DNA of 64,000 nt from Cordyceps javanica (GCA_036850795.1 JAAECO010000003.1:1240001-1304000), one strand, 5' to 3'; shown: positions 11,827 to 24,729, counted from the stretch's first letter. Notes: generated by a model not told the origin, from the sequence alone. A program made the numbers and translations.

Positions 11827-13295
11827 ACTATCTTGATTTCTATTGGACGTTGAGAATCTTGTATGCTTCTGTTTGGAAAGAATTGGGAAGGTGGACTGAA
11901 TTTCTGACGTAGCCTGGATGACTGCGAGTATAACTTTTACGCTTCATATATGTTTATAATGGCTGGTTCTGCATGGTTGCTATAGCATTCTGCACATTTG
12001 CTGCTTCAAGTAGACAATATACCCTGCTTAGCATCATCTTCAACTGTGGCTTATTAGAGGACGGGGTAAAGGTGATTTCGAAAGCGTGCGGCTTTCGAAT
12101 TAGGAAAGCTCATTGGGTTGGACGCTCAAACGGGATCATCATTAATTAGCATACGTAATCTGACGCTATGTTGGTGTAAGTCGGATCAGTATTCGGAATG
12201 ATCTGTTGTTCCCTTGCCGTCTGGCTGGGCCTTCACTTTGACTTTTTAAACGGCTGAATCGACGGCATTCGACCCGACGGGTAAATTTGGCCACGGGATT
12301 CTGTGAGCACAGCGGTGCCGCATTAAAAAGCGAACAAGAGACGGGGCGGACCCCCAGAGGGGGGTCTGAGACCATAATATAGCTGGTCGAGGGCGTCGTC
12401 CAGGAAAGAAACACACATGCATCCGGCGCAACAATCATCATTCAGCCTTGGCAAGTGTGGTGGGGATGGTTCCGTATTGGCACTCTCACAGTCTTCATGT
12501 CTGTACTCCCAGCCACGGAGACTTTGAAGCAAGACTGTCTAGGGGGCCGGGAACTAGGACGATGGCATTGGAAACATGATCGGTGTAATGCTAGCAGGCT
12601 TGGCATAGAACTTATCGAAAGACATGAACAAGAGTCACGGCTGGCCTCGACATGGAACGGCAGTTGGCATCAGCTGTAGCATGACCGGCCTATCAACCTC
12701 TGCCTCCATCTTTTCCAACGTCTCGAGTTCCATCGTCTCGCACTGCTAAATACAACATTGCCTCCTGCCTATTTTTACGGCTACTCTCACAATAAGTTGC
12801 CTTTATAATCAAGGGGTCTCATCTAATTGTGCTGCCTTGCCTCGCTGCACTCGCATTCGGATGTCATTGCTGCCATCAGTCTACATGAACAATGGTGTCG
12901 AAACTTGCAGTGGTGCTTCTGAAAACAGTGGCAGACCTAGAGATATTAAACAAACTGGTGGCCATAGCCTGGGATCTACACCTGCGAGACTGATAGCGAC
13001 AAGGGGCGCAGGTGCTCAAACTTCTGCGGAGGTACGTAGTCAATCAATATCTGCCAGTGTCATGACCGCATGGCAATTTCAAATGCCCAGCCCTTAATCA
13101 TATGATGACATCTTGTCAAAGCCGTTCAATTTTGCAGCTGTTTTTTATGAAATGAATAGTGATTTACCTCTAGTTCTATAATGTTACAAGATCAACAGTG
13201 GCGTTCGCAGTGCAGCCACATGTCAACGGTGGTCCGAAGCCGACGTCGTGGGGAAGATGAAAGCCGCGGTCAAAGATCAGCTCGTCTCCCAGGAT
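11827..13295. other. Intergenic between convergent genes
   Basis: Region between the 3' ends of the UNC93-like gene (plus) and the hydrolase (minus). It is T/A-rich just after 11826, as expected for a 3' UTR. No ORF resembles a known family and no tRNA was found. Confidence 0.6.
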
Positions 13296-14399
13296 TTAGA
13301 GCTTCAGCCCTTGTCCCGTGCCGTTGTCCGTCTCGTCCATCAGCTCCAGCACCGCCCTCTCGACGTGGTCCCCCATGGTGTAGTGCGTGTCTTGTGCGAA
13401 CTCGTGCAGCACCGCGTTGGGCAGCCTCGCCGCGAGGTAGCGGATGGCCTCGATCGGGGCGTTGACGTCCCTGGCGCCGTGCCAGATGCGGATGGGGGCC
13501 GCGCGGAACGTCACGTCCTCGAGGCGGAACCCCCAGTCGTCGTCGGTCAGGATGCGCGCCTCCTGCACGGCGCCGTCGGGGCCCTGCGCAAAGGGCTCGC
13601 CGAGGAGGAGGTCCAGGAGGGCGGCGCGCTGCTCGGCCACGGGTCGCTCGTCGGGCGCCGTGACGAGGTTGGGCCGGGCGGTGCCGGCGGCGGCGGCCTC
13701 CTTGTCGCGCGCCTGCTGGTTGGCGAGCTCCAGCCAGGCGTCGAGGCGCGCGGCGACGAACCGCGTGCGGGCGAGCCGTCGGGCGGCGCGCACCGCGAGC
13801 GCCGTGGCGGTGCCGAGCGCGCCCGGGCAGCGGTTGGCCAGCACGCGGACGACGCGGCGGCCGCGCGTCATGAGGTGCCGGCCGGCCGCCCACGGCGGGG
13901 CGCCCGCGAAGAGCCCGACGGCCGTGAGCGCGCCCGGGGGCAGCGCGTGCGCGCAGGCGACGGCGAAGGGGCCGCCGCCCGAGGTGCCGAGCACGGCGAA
14001 GCGCCCGAGGCCCTGGGCGGCCGCAAAGGCCTCGACGTCGCGCGGCCAGTCGAGGAGCGCCCGCCGGGGCCCCTGCGGCGTCGACAGGCCGTACCCGGGG
14101 CGGTCGAGGGCCAGGACGCGGATCGAGTGCGCGAGCGCGAGCCGGTGCAGCAGCCGGCCCTCGACCCGCGACGACGGGTAGCCGTGGAAGTAGAGCAGCG
14201 TCTTGCGGCCCCGCGCGTCCCCGTACTCGGCGAAGCCCAGCTTGCGGCCGTCGGGGAGCGTCATGGTCTGGTTGTGGGCCGGATTGGCGGAGGCGGAGGT
14301 GGAGGCGGGCGCGGATGCAGAGGCAGTTGTCGTCTGAGTGGACATTCGTCTCGATGAGACTCGGCTCAGCAGCCGATGCGTCGATGCTCTAGCCGCCAT
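13296..14399 (-). CDS. Alpha/beta hydrolase (AB_hydrolase_1 fold)
   Basis: Intronless gene, 367 residues. The hydrolase fold starts near residue 45 (MTLPDGRKLGFAEYG). The oxyanion-hole motif HGYP is at 72-75, the strand DRPGYGLS at 99-106, and the nucleophile elbow GTSGG places Ser140. The acid is probably Asp311 (HGARD) and the histidine His339 (DTHYTMGDH), so the triad looks complete. Between 150 and 300 lies an alanine/arginine-rich cap. The first 19 residues are rich in Arg and Ser and have no acids, like a mitochondrial presequence, and a second in-frame Met at residue 19 (MSTQ) could start a cytosolic form. The family includes esterases, epoxide hydrolases and proline iminopeptidase-like enzymes, so the substrate cannot be named. 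Codons are saturated with G/C at position three, leaving long empty ORFs on the plus strand. Confidence 0.9.
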   Translation of the reverse strand: MAARASTHRLLSRVSSRRMSTQTTTASASAPASTSASANPAHNQTMTLPDGRKLGFAEYGDARGRKTLLYFHGYPSSRVEGRLLHRLALAHSIRVLALDRPGYGLSTPQGPRRALLDWPRDVEAFAAAQGLGRFAVLGTSGGGPFAVACAHALPPGALTAVGLFAGAPPWAAGRHLMTRGRRVVRVLANRCPGALGTATALAVRAARRLARTRFVAARLDAWLELANQQARDKEAAAAGTARPNLVTAPDERPVAEQRAALLDLLLGEPFAQGPDGAVQEARILTDDDWGFRLEDVTFRAAPIRIWHGARDVNAPIEAIRYLAARLPNAVLHEFAQDTHYTMGDHVERAVLELMDETDNGTGQGLKL

Positions 14400-16061
14400 T
14401 GAGGTTGGGGTGTTGTGAGATTCCGGTTCAAAAAAAAAGTGTGTTTGTGATGCCTATTGGAAAGATGGGATAAAAGAAGAAACAAAATTAAATGTCACCA
14501 GGGCAAATTAAAAGAATTCCGTGTGAGTATAGATAGAAACACGATGCAGAGATCATGACAGCGATTGTCATCTTTACTTATATTGACTCGATGACTCGAC
14601 AGCCCGGTTTGTTCTCGCTTCAGCGCCTTGAAGCTTTTACAGCCGTAGCGCACGATGGAGCCTAATTCGGCAAAGCGCGACCCCGGGCTTGTGGGGTCTC
14701 GGCCGGGGCAGGGGATGAGCCCCGGCCGTCCAGGATTCTTCAGTCGGCGATACTGTGCGCGTAGGCCGTGCATAATCTCGGTCATGGCCTGCACCGAGCC
14801 TCTATGGGGAGGAGTGTCGAGCCCAGTCGATGCTTGTCTCGCTGCGATGAATGCACATGTACACGCTCGCCAGGCAGCATTGCCTGCCCAACGCAGCAAA
14901 TTCTTGTTTTCTTTGCTTCTTCTTTCTTTCTTTGCTCCCCTATTTCACAGAACCCCCCCGTATAGCATGACATGACATGTAGGCTCACTATCCGTTCCCA
15001 TCGCCATTCAGTGGGGTAATATAAGCAAGTAGGCGGATATTGCGCAGCCTACATCTCGCCTCGTTGCGACTCTAGATGTCGCAACACCGAGTGGTGCAAC
15101 ATTTGATATGCGGCGCGAGCGATTACGGGCCCTACGACGCGCATGGTTCAGAATGCATGGAGGGCGCGTCTACCACACGCGACCGTAATCGAAAATACAT
15201 TCACGCCACATTGCTCTTCGTCCGATCCAATCAACTACACCGCGCAGCGATCAAGACAGTGCCAGGGCAGCTACACTGACAAGACTTCTCTACAATAATC
15301 TGTCGATGGGCTACGCTTTCACAGAGTGAGTTACTCAAACAAGTGATGAATAATATGTACTGGTTTCAATTGTGCGGCACATAGAGTGAGTGCTTCATCT
15401 GCTCAAGTTACATACAAACCTCTCCATCATACAATCAACAAGACGCGCTCGTAACAAAAAACGGCCCATGACCAAACAAAACTGTCCACCATATTGGTAT
15501 ATCATGCTGCATGCTGAAAGACAAGATCCTTTGAACGGAAAAAAGAGCGCCCACCCAGCTGCTTCCTGCAGTCTACGTTGTGCCCATATCGCATCTTCAA
15601 AGTGCACAGTTTTGGCAGCAACACATTTCCTCTGCCGCCCACATCAACGATTTTTTGAGTCCTCATTCGGCTTTGATGCCTATGACATTCCGTAAGACCG
15701 CGCCTGCCATTCTTCCTCCCTTCACCAGATTTTCGATCCGTTGTCATCCATGCGCCGTTCCAAAAAAAAAAAAAAAAGAAAAACCCTGAAACAAAGGTAT
15801 CTTCAGATTGTGTGCCCAAAAATAAAAAAGAAAGAAAAGACTGTTTTGGTGTCGCCTCGTCGCTGATTGTGTCGTAGAAGAGAAAATATATCCAGAGTCG
15901 ACAGGTGAAATACAATAACAAAGATAAACGATTGAGTAAAAGCCGGGGTATCAATATCGAACAAAAAAATAAATATCAATGAAATCAATGCTGCATGTGC
16001 GGTGAGTCGAAACCCCGAAATGCACTCGGTTCGAGTCTAGAAGCCGTGATTGGTGATGGCA
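14400..16061. other. Intergenic: hydrolase promoter and RasGEF 3' flank
   Basis: Nothing coding is supported. The hydrolase promoter lies just after 14400. The 15.4-16.0 kb part is A/T-rich with a 15-A tract near 15762-15777 and probably contains the RasGEF 3' UTR. Confidence 0.6.
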
Positions 16062-19000
16062 TTATACTTGTGCCGGCGTTGCGTTATGGTGGTTTCGGTC
16101 GCGCGTCATCCAGCCAAATAGATCGCCGCGGACGGCAGGGGTGGTTGCGACAGGCGTCGGTGGCTCCATCTCCCGGCGCACCTCACGAGGTTCGAGCAGT
16201 AGGCTCTTGCGGTAGTAACTGACCTGCACGTTACCCTGGTCGTTTTGGCGAACACGGTTAATCTCCGACGTGAGCCAAACCTGCATATCGGGGAGCTCCG
16301 TTAACCGGTATGGAATCTGAAAACGTTGCAACTCGCCAATGATCTTAGCGGTGCGAGTGTGCTTGTCAAAGTTCACAACCGTCAGGCCACCAGTTCCATC
16401 ATCCGCACCTTCGGTGCCGAGCGACATTTGCTTCGTGGCAGGGTTACCGATATCCACAAAGGTAAGATCCGTAAGATACATGCCCAGAAAGGGCAAACAC
16501 GGCGGTACGTGATCGTGCAGTCTGGTGCGAAGCACCTTGTTGTTTTGAGACGGCTCGACAATCTCTTGCAGCAGCCGTAGCAAATCCTTGCGCTTAGGGG
16601 AGACGGCGTCCCAGGTCTTCCTTAGGCGGTTGATGGTACTGCTATTAAGACTGCAGATGATGGCCATCAATCCATCGTAGTTGTTAAGTCCCAGGCACTG
16701 GTAAGCGACTTTGATCCAGTGTTTAATGATGGTAGCACGCTTTTTGATCTCGTTCTGTCCAAGAATCGTATCGGCGACCAAATTTGACAAGTCTGTCGAA
16801 AGCGAGGACATAGCTTTGACATTAGGTGCGTCGGCACCACCCTTCTTCATCCACTGAGAGCCTAATAATTCTTCGGGCATAATGGCGCAGAAGATGTTCA
16901 TTTGTTTCAGCGTAAGCTGACGAGCCAGTTCGATAGGCTCGAAGTCGAGCATGGCCGGGGCTGCGGTACCGGCCTTGAATGCGTTGAGGAGGTGCTGCTG
17001 GTGTTTCGATAAAGCAGAGGGTGGCAGAGGTGTCTCGGCAGGAACATATTGCCCGATGGCGGTGTTGGTCTTGCCAATAGAAGAGATGAGGCGCGGGACC
17101 AAGGACCCCTGGCCGGAGACCTTCATCGCCAGCTCCAGCAGCCTTCGTCCGGCAGATGGCAGGACGGCGGCGAGCTTGCCCTCGGCAAAAGGCATAATCA
17201 CCTTGAGTGCGTCGCGATCTGTCGAGTCCCTCCAGTGAGACTCAAGCCAGCCCTTGAAAGCATTATATACTCTCAGGCGCACAGGCCCAGCCATGTGAGG
17301 AGCATCGGCCACGTAATCGAATCGTTCGACCAGAGTTTTTGTGAGTTTCATTGGCGTGCAAAAGAGACGGAAGGTAAGGAAGAAGGTAGACACAAATGTG
17401 GCGTCAGGAGTAGATTCGTGCGTGGTAAGGCGCTCCACCAAGGCCGGCAGAGAACCGCCCGTGACCTGTCCTTCCTTGTTAAACATTAGCTCATGAGCAA
17501 ACGTCTTCTCAAGGAGCCGAGATTCGACATCATCTGCATCATCAGCCAGGACCGTGTTGCTTGTAGAGCTGATATCAGAGATCGAGGGCTTGGGTCGAGG
17601 CGCAAGGCCCTGCTCCGGTGTTGTGGCTCTCGTGGACGTCTGGGAAATGATACTAGCCTCAGAGTCTCTGCTCAGGTACGTTGTACTGCTACCAGCACTC
17701 GACGCGGCAACCGCATCAAATCGCGCGGAGTGGCTGTCATGTTCGCGGGCAGAGCTGTCAGGTGTGCTATGCACATCGGGCGGTAGCAAAGTCGTGGTGA
17801 GCCTGGGTAGAGGAGGCAAAGTCGGGCGCGAGACAAACGCCGACGAATTTGAATTTTCTTCATTTGTTGATTTCGCGGATGAAGGGCGGGACGACGTCGG
17901 TGAATCGCTCTTGGTGGTGGCGGTGGTGTGAGAAGAAGAAAGGCTACCAAGGTTGTTGTGCGGGTTGTTGACGGGGTTGAGAGATTCCCGACGGACGGGT
18001 ATGTAAGAATCGGCGGTCTGCAAAGAATCGGCGGCGCTAATGGTTTCTGAGGGGCAAGGTTCGGCTGCCGAAGGTGTTCGTGAGCGTTCTTGAGGAACAA
18101 CCTCCAAGATGGACAAATCAATGTCAAGAGCACTTCCTTCAACATCATATTCAAAGTCGCCGATTCGCTCGATCGTGGCTTTGGCCTTGGCAACGCATTC
18201 CCCAGCAGCCTTGACACAGTCAGTCGCAGAGGCGAGGAGGACAGACGTATCATAGGAAGTGATGACGTCGGCGTCTTGCGTTGCGGCTCTGACCAAGATC
18301 TCTCTCGTCGAAAAGACGAGCCCATGCGAGCGCTCCAGGAAAGTCGCTCGAGATGATTCCAGGGCGACAGGAGTCACATTGCAGTGCGCCAAAACCCCGT
18401 CGACAACGGTGAGAAGCTCGCCGGCCGAGCAGGCCGACTGGCTGACAGAGCCCGACAATTCCATACGCGAAGGTGATTGCCAGTGCAGCCTTCCGATGAA
18501 GGAGCCGAGATGAGAAAGTAACCTATCGTGTTTTCGGCCAAGACGTTCCGAGATCAAATGACCAGGGCGCGAATGAGGCGAAGGCCCGGCCAAGGAAACG
18601 CGGTGAGCGAATGTGGCGGATGACCGATTCTGTGAGATGCTGCCCTGAGATGCTCTGCGGTTCGTCGTAGCGGGAGCTTGGTTGAGGGACGATAAGCGTT
18701 TGTTCCATTGGGCTTGAGAGGAGTGGATTGCTTCACCCAGGTCTGAGGTAGCTACACTAGCAGTCGTATCATCGGTAAAGGCCCGTGAGCCAGCCTCAGA
18801 TGCCGTCTCGACGCGGTGCTCTTCAAAAGTGACTCTTTCTGCTGGCGGTGTCGGAGGCACATACGACTCCTCCTGTACTGTAGCCATGACAGTGACGGAC
18901 GCAGGGGCTCGGGCTCGCCGGTCTTCATCAAGGACATCAAGAAATCGGACACCCTTGTTGACAATGCGGAAGGCTTTCAGGATCATTTCATCGACGACAT

Positions 19001-19956
19001 CGTTAACGTCCTCGGCTGGATAGGAAATTTGACGCTGAGAGTCCTGGAGGCGCTTGGCCGTCTTGACCAGCAAGGAGAGCTCCGCCAGTAGCGATTTTCG
19101 GCATTTACGCAGAGAGTCGTTGCGTTGGATAATGACAGACTCTCTATTTAAGCAGTTTGTGCGTTCCTGAGATTGAAGAGTTAGCAGGGCAGATTGAGGT
19201 CAACGGGAGCCCACAAGATGGGCTGAGATGATAACGTACCAAGAGGAAGCGGACACCGGCAATGATTCCCTTCATAAACTCCTGGTTCCTGAAGAGTTCG
19301 CTGTCGTCGACGGAGGTGCTTCGTAACAAGTCCCAAAAGTTGAGCAGGGACTTGAGCAGGGCACGGAGATCGTCGGGTTCGTACGCTTCGCAGTAGTTGG
19401 TGGGAAGCCAGCCGCGAGCACCAGAGATGAGCAAAGTGCCATCAGCCCAGCCATTGGTATGGATAGAATGAACGAGAATGACATCGCCTTCCTCGAGAGG
19501 CAGGGTAACGCTGGATTCTGTAGCGGCATGACTAGGCTGGAAAGGATAGAAAGCGCGAAGGAAATTGTGGAAGACGGGAGGTGCATCGGGCGATAGGTCC
19601 TCCTGGGAGGTGCTGGGAGTGGCGGGAGGCGTCATCTGTGCGGATTGTGAAGAGTTGCCGTGAAGTTGATATGGGCCATTGACTGGCGAAGCAGAGCAAG
19701 TCCTGGACAAGTCGAGGGGAGCCACTTGAAGACTGGCTCGGCCGTGCTGTTCCGGTAGCATGGCGTAGAGGGGAGCCGTCAGAGGCCAACAGGGCAGGTC
19801 GTCAGGCAGTGGTGCGAGCCGAGAGTCGACAGCCACGCCACAAGACAGCCTGCGTTGCGAGAATCGGCAAAGTCGGTGCGATGGTATAGATGGAAGAAGA
19901 CGAGAGGCAGCTGGTGCGAGAGACGCAACGGTGGGGTGGAAAGCTGCGATTGGCAA
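16062..19956 (-). CDS. cdc25: Cdc25-type Ras guanine-nucleotide exchange factor with SH3 domain
   Basis: Two exons on the minus strand, 19956-19240 and 19166-16062, joined across a 73-bp phase-0 intron (GTACGT donor, CTAAC branch, CTCAG acceptor), give about 1273 residues. The N-terminal SH3 domain is at roughly 131-192 (start LRAFYPFQ, end GWLPTNYCEAY). A helical segment follows, then a long Ser/Thr/Pro-rich linker (about 290-780). A RasGEF_N module lies near 790-910 and the catalytic RasGEF domain near 950-1200, including LARQLTLKQMNIFCAI and the conserved FLGMYLTDLTF region. This order is that of yeast Cdc25 and its filamentous-fungal orthologues, which load Ras with GTP to drive cAMP/PKA and morphogenesis signalling at the plasma membrane. 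The start is uncertain: the frame is open from 19956, but Met66 (19761, MLPEQ) may be the true start. The linker is a likely phosphorylation-control region. Confidence 0.93.
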
Positions 19957-20521
19957 GCGATATTGCAGGCAATGAGCGTAATCGGCTGTGTAAGTGTATG
20001 CAGAGAATTGGCTCTCTCTGAGCGACGGTAATCGTCGTCGTGGTAATCCGTATTGCGGCGTCTGTTGGCGTGGGGTGGTATATTGGTGATGGTGTTGGTA
20101 GTGGAGGATAGACAGGAAGCTGCGACGGAGTGCAATTTAGACGCGCGGTGACGATAAAGAAGACACGAGGCTTGAAGCTGCAGCAGACGAGAAAATAGTC
20201 AGCGAGTAAAGAAAAAGAGTCGCGAAGTTGTTGATTGTGTCGAATGCAAGTGGATGCGCGTCTGGAATGCAGAGGCGAAAGGGCCGTTTGGGGGCCAGTT
20301 GAGGCAGTAAAGTAAGTCGGTAGGTGTAGGTGGTGGGGGGGTTGGCAGGCAAGGCAAGTAGAGGTACCTCAGTAGGTACGGATACTAAGTAATAAGGCAA
20401 GGCAAGGTAGGCAGGATTTGTGTTTACTGGTAGTATGGGTGGCCAGGATAAAGAGACCTGGTAAGGGTACTGGATGGCAGGTAGAAGGCAAGCAGGCAGG
20501 GCAGGCAGGTAGGCAAGCAAA

Positions 20522-20575
20522 AGTAAGTAGGTAGGTAGGTAAGTAGGTAAGTAGGTATCCGTAGGTTGGTAGGTT
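20522..20575. repeat. GTAG/GTAA tetranucleotide tract
   Basis: Imperfect tandem AGTA/GGTA units form a purine-rich tract on the plus strand. It is the densest part of a wider GGTA/TACC-rich block (20.3-23.4 kb). Confidence 0.8.
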
Positions 20576-20593
20576 ATCAGTAGTAGCTACCTG

Positions 20594-20607
20594 GGTACCT
20601 AGGTACC
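20594..20607. repeat. 14-bp perfect palindrome GGTACCTAGGTACC
   Basis: The sequence equals its own reverse complement. Related perfect decamers TAGGTACCTA occur at 21505-21514, 22007-22016, 22054-22063 and 23392-23401, and TACCTAGGTA at 22058-22067 and 23400-23409, all within the same intergenic block upstream of the RasGEF gene. Confidence 0.9.
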
Positions 20608-23420
20608 TTGTTGATGGCTGTTGGAATGCAGCAACCATCGCAGCGGGCTGAGCCGGGGACAGATTTTGGAGGTGAGTGGCGCTGGAAGATGGGGGGGTGG
20701 AGGGGGGGTGCTTCAGGGGGGAACGCTGCGCTGGGTGAGCGGCTTCTTGAGAGGAGGAGAGCTGGACTTCGGAAGCAGCTGCAAAGGAGAAGCTGAGTAA
20801 CTACCTAGACAGGTACCTGCCCATCCTACCATCAGACAATAGTAGAGCAAGGTACCTTTCTAGAAAGGCAGGTGCGCAAGGTAGGTACGGAGGTGGCGCA
20901 AACAGGTGGCAGCACCGCAGGCGCGGCAACGGGAAGGATGGGGGGTGTGAGGGGGCCAGCAGGTGAAGGTGCAAGCCAGAGATGCTAAAAAAAAAAAAAA
21001 AAAAAAAAAGATGCCGCATCGCGTGGTACTTACAGGACGGACACATTGAAAGGGGGGAAGGACACGACGCAGGATGAGAAGAAAAGAAAGGACGGTAATC
21101 ACGAAGTTCAATGCAAGAGAGAAAGAGGGAAAATAGATGAAGAGGCGAGAGGAGTCGGGTTTGAGAGAGAGAGAGTCGTAACAGACAGGGAAGAAGGGGG
21201 GGGAGTAGCAGCAAGTCGTTTGTGTACAGATTACAGATTACAGATAGGTACGGAGTACTTACTTACAGAGCACAACTAACCAAGGCAAGGGCTGGTCAGG
21301 GCCACTGGTAACTTATAAGGGCTGCTGGTTCGAGCCGCTTGCTTCTCAAGGGCTGGTAAGGAGGCAGGTTGGTAGGGAGGGTAGGTACTTTATTACGGGC
21401 AGCCACTACGCAAGGCAGGACGTTGTTGAAAGTGTCAAGTGCAAGCACCGTAAGTACGGGTTACGGAGAACGGAGTGTTATTACCAGGTATATACCTACC
21501 TGGATAGGTACCTACCTAAAAATACGTGCTTGGCTTGCCTACAAGGTAGGTAGATACCTACATTGCCAATTTGCTTGCTTGCCCAGGTCGCCGTCCTCAA
21601 AAAAAAAAAAAAAATCGGCCAGGCTACCTAAGCAATAAATTAACCCAGATTACGGAGTAGATGAGCAACAAATTCAAATTGGCCAGCAACCCAGCCAGCC
21701 AACCAGCCAACCAGCCAACCATGAACCATGACGCGCGCCCGCCGCCAGGCAACAAAGCGAGCCGAACCCAAGGCAGTGGGAGAGTGGATGCGGGCCCTGT
21801 TCCTCCTGCTCGGAGCCTTGGAGATGGGCGAGGTACTAGTCCGGACCAGGGCTCATTTTTTTGTGTCTTTGACTCTTGTTGCTTTTTTTCTCTCTCTCTT
21901 TCCCACCCGATAACTCAGTAGCTGCCATTGCCAGGGAGTCTATCCCTCGTCTCCTTGGCCAAGCTTTGTACTAGTATCCGTACAAAATCCCGATGGACCC
22001 CCGACCTAGGTACCTACTAGTTACTGGTAATACTCAAGAACTAAGGTGGCAGCTAGGTACCTAGGTAAGTAGCAGCATCCACTAACACTAACACTCTACC
22101 AGTAGGTAGGTACTAAGTAGCAATGCCACTCCTAGTATCCGTACGGATACTCAGTAAGTACAGTTTACTCCGTAGCGAATACTGATATCACGCTACCAGG
22201 GAGCCAGACAAGGGAGCCAGTAGCAAAAAGGAGACAGACCAGGGAGTCTCCAGCCCAGGAACCAAGAAAAGATTAATTCAGACGTGAAAAAATAAAATAA
22301 AATCAAAAACCCGCCCTCTCCTCTTTTTTTTTTTCTCTGGGCCTCTGGCAACCGCTTCGCCTCCGTCCGCTGACACGGAAAAGCAACTTCTCGGCTGGGG
22401 CTGGCACTCCACGCGCCGGCGGGGGATCGCTGCTCCCTCGTCCCAGTTACTCGTCGAGTCGACTGATGGGAGGACCCGGAGGGGGTGACTCCTGGTCTTG
22501 CCAGTCGAGACTCGCAGAATCGCAGACTCGCAGACTCGTGGCCGAGCAGGGGGCCAGGGGGTGAGGGAGCCGACAAGGGGGCACCGCCAGAGCCTAATCA
22601 CCGCTTGATGACGAGGAACTAGCGGTAGCATCGACATCCCAGCCAAAAAAACAGAGAGGTCCGTCGTCGTTGACAAGGGGACCGTGTCGCCTCCCAAATT
22701 CAAGTTCAGGGTTCCAACGAGGGGATGAGCCCCCCTCCCATCTTGTCTTGTCTGTGTGGCCACCCTCTGTGGTCAGTGGTCAGTGGTCACTCGGCGAGCG
22801 GGTCAGGCTTGGTTGGGTTGGGTTGCGTCGATGAAAAGCGAAAGGTCGTCGTCGTCGACTCTCCTCCAGGTAGACTTATTGGTGAGAAGTCATGGCAGGG
22901 GGGGAGGGGCAAAAGAAAGAAAATTTTGTCAGTTGCCATGAACAAGGTAGCCATGCACAATGCCAGTCGCCATGTCGTTGAAATACGGAGATGGGGATCG
23001 AAAGCCGCCGTTCCTTGCTGTACCTACTTGCAGCCGCTGCATGCATGCATGGTTACCTGTAAGTAAGCTGGCTGGTTGGGTATGGTAAGGGGCAAAAAAG
23101 TCTCGTTCACACTGCATGCTGCTGGACCAGGCCGAACCAAACCGGACCAAAAAAAATGCCAATCTGCAAGTATTCTTTACGTACCTGCAAGTCTGCCCAA
23201 GATGACAGTCGTCTTACCTACTCGGGACTTTTCGCCGTCCTCCCCCCGTACGCGCACGAAAACGTTGGACGGAACAAGGGCCAGCCAGCTGCAGCCCGCG
23301 ACCGACGAACAAGTCACTGCCCAAGGCATCTGTAATTTGCCTCAGTACGGATTGCTTGGTACTTACTTTATTATAGCACCTTCTAAGTAAGTAGGTACCT
23401 ACCTAGGTAAGTAATCCGTC

Positions 23421-23460
23421 CACCATCTCCCACCATCTCCCACCATCTCCCACCATCTCC
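23421..23460. repeat. Tandem decamer CACCATCTCC x4
   Basis: Four exact head-to-tail copies, followed by a degenerate partial copy (CATCAC). Confidence 0.95.
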
Positions 23461-24729
23461 CATCACACACTCACGCAGCAGCCAGGCATTCAGGCTCCCC
23501 ATCATCTTTGCTGCCGCGGTTCCGTTCCTACTCGTACTCTCCATCATGTGGATATTCTTCTCTTGATCGACTCGATATCCTTCTCATGACCTCGCCCTTT
23601 TTTTTAATTTGCCGCCCTTGTTCCCTTTGACTCAATACTGCCTCAGCCCGACGCCACACCCCATTATGCAAACGCATGACAGTACTGAGTACAATATACA
23701 CGACAGACAGGCACCAGAAGCAAAACACCAACCACACTAACACGACCCATCCTGCATCTCACCTGCGACTTGCAGTGGCGGTCCAAGAGTGCATATATTG
23801 CCTCAGCTTGGCCAGCATCATAGCATCGCGGCATCGCAGCATCGCAGCATCAACACCACTGCCGTAGTACTCATACAACCGACTGCCTACTCGATACGCA
23901 ACGCCGCCCTTCAGCTTCCATCGTCATCAATGAATCCCTCCCCGCCCAACTACGCATCACCTGCTCCCGGTATCAGGTATATGCAGCCGAGTATCCCCAA
24001 CAAGCTCCGTATATACACACGTACTGGTACGACAGCCATTACTCGCAGTGGAGTAGTCATTTCTGCCCGTCCCCTCCTCCTCGCAAAAAAAGACAGGACA
24101 GCACAGTGGATCGCCATGTCAAGAAACACTCCCGTCCTGATGCGTAACGTCATGACAGAGTCGATGCCTTCGGGGTCCTGATTCGGACACGCGCATGCCA
24201 CAAAGTCAAGTGCAACTAAGAATGCAGCATCAAGGCGATATGAAAAGCACCTATTGAGACTTCTCGCCATCAATTGCTGAGTAGACACTCGCCCGGTTTT
24301 CCGTCGAGTTTCTGTCGAGTTTCCCGCGGCCCGGCAGCCTCATCGGAAGCCGCCTACGCCTCTCTGATCCAAATCAATCACCACGCTGCGCTAATACGCC
24401 AGCACGTCCTTTTTTAGCAACTGTCAGGCAAGCAAGACAGCCAGCCCTGCGCTCCACCGTCATGGAGCAACCCGTCGCCAGACCGCACGAGCATTAACCA
24501 TCATTGTGGTACTTACTACCGAGTAGCTAGGAGTAAGCTCCGAACCAGGCCGGCGGCTTCATCCTCGCGTCTCGCCCCTATCCCATACTCTCTCTCGCAA
24601 TAGCAGAAACCTTCATCCCCCACAGGGCTCTGCCCAAAATATTCAGCTGCATAGAGTCCCTGTTCAGAAGTCCTAGAGTCTTGACAGACTTCAATATCAG
24701 CAACGCTTGAGCAGAGCTTTTGCGAACCA

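Noticed and set aside
13248..14357. 369-codon plus-strand ORF opposite the hydrolase
   Set aside because: Antisense shadow of the GC3-rich hydrolase; Arg/Gly/Val-rich with no motif.
21300..21360. B-box-like GGTTCGAGCC, considered as a tRNA
   Set aside because: No T-stem pairing, no acceptor or anticodon stem around it.
23421..23460. Regular repeat considered as a CRISPR-like array
   Set aside because: A contiguous 10-bp tandem without spacers, in a eukaryotic genome.
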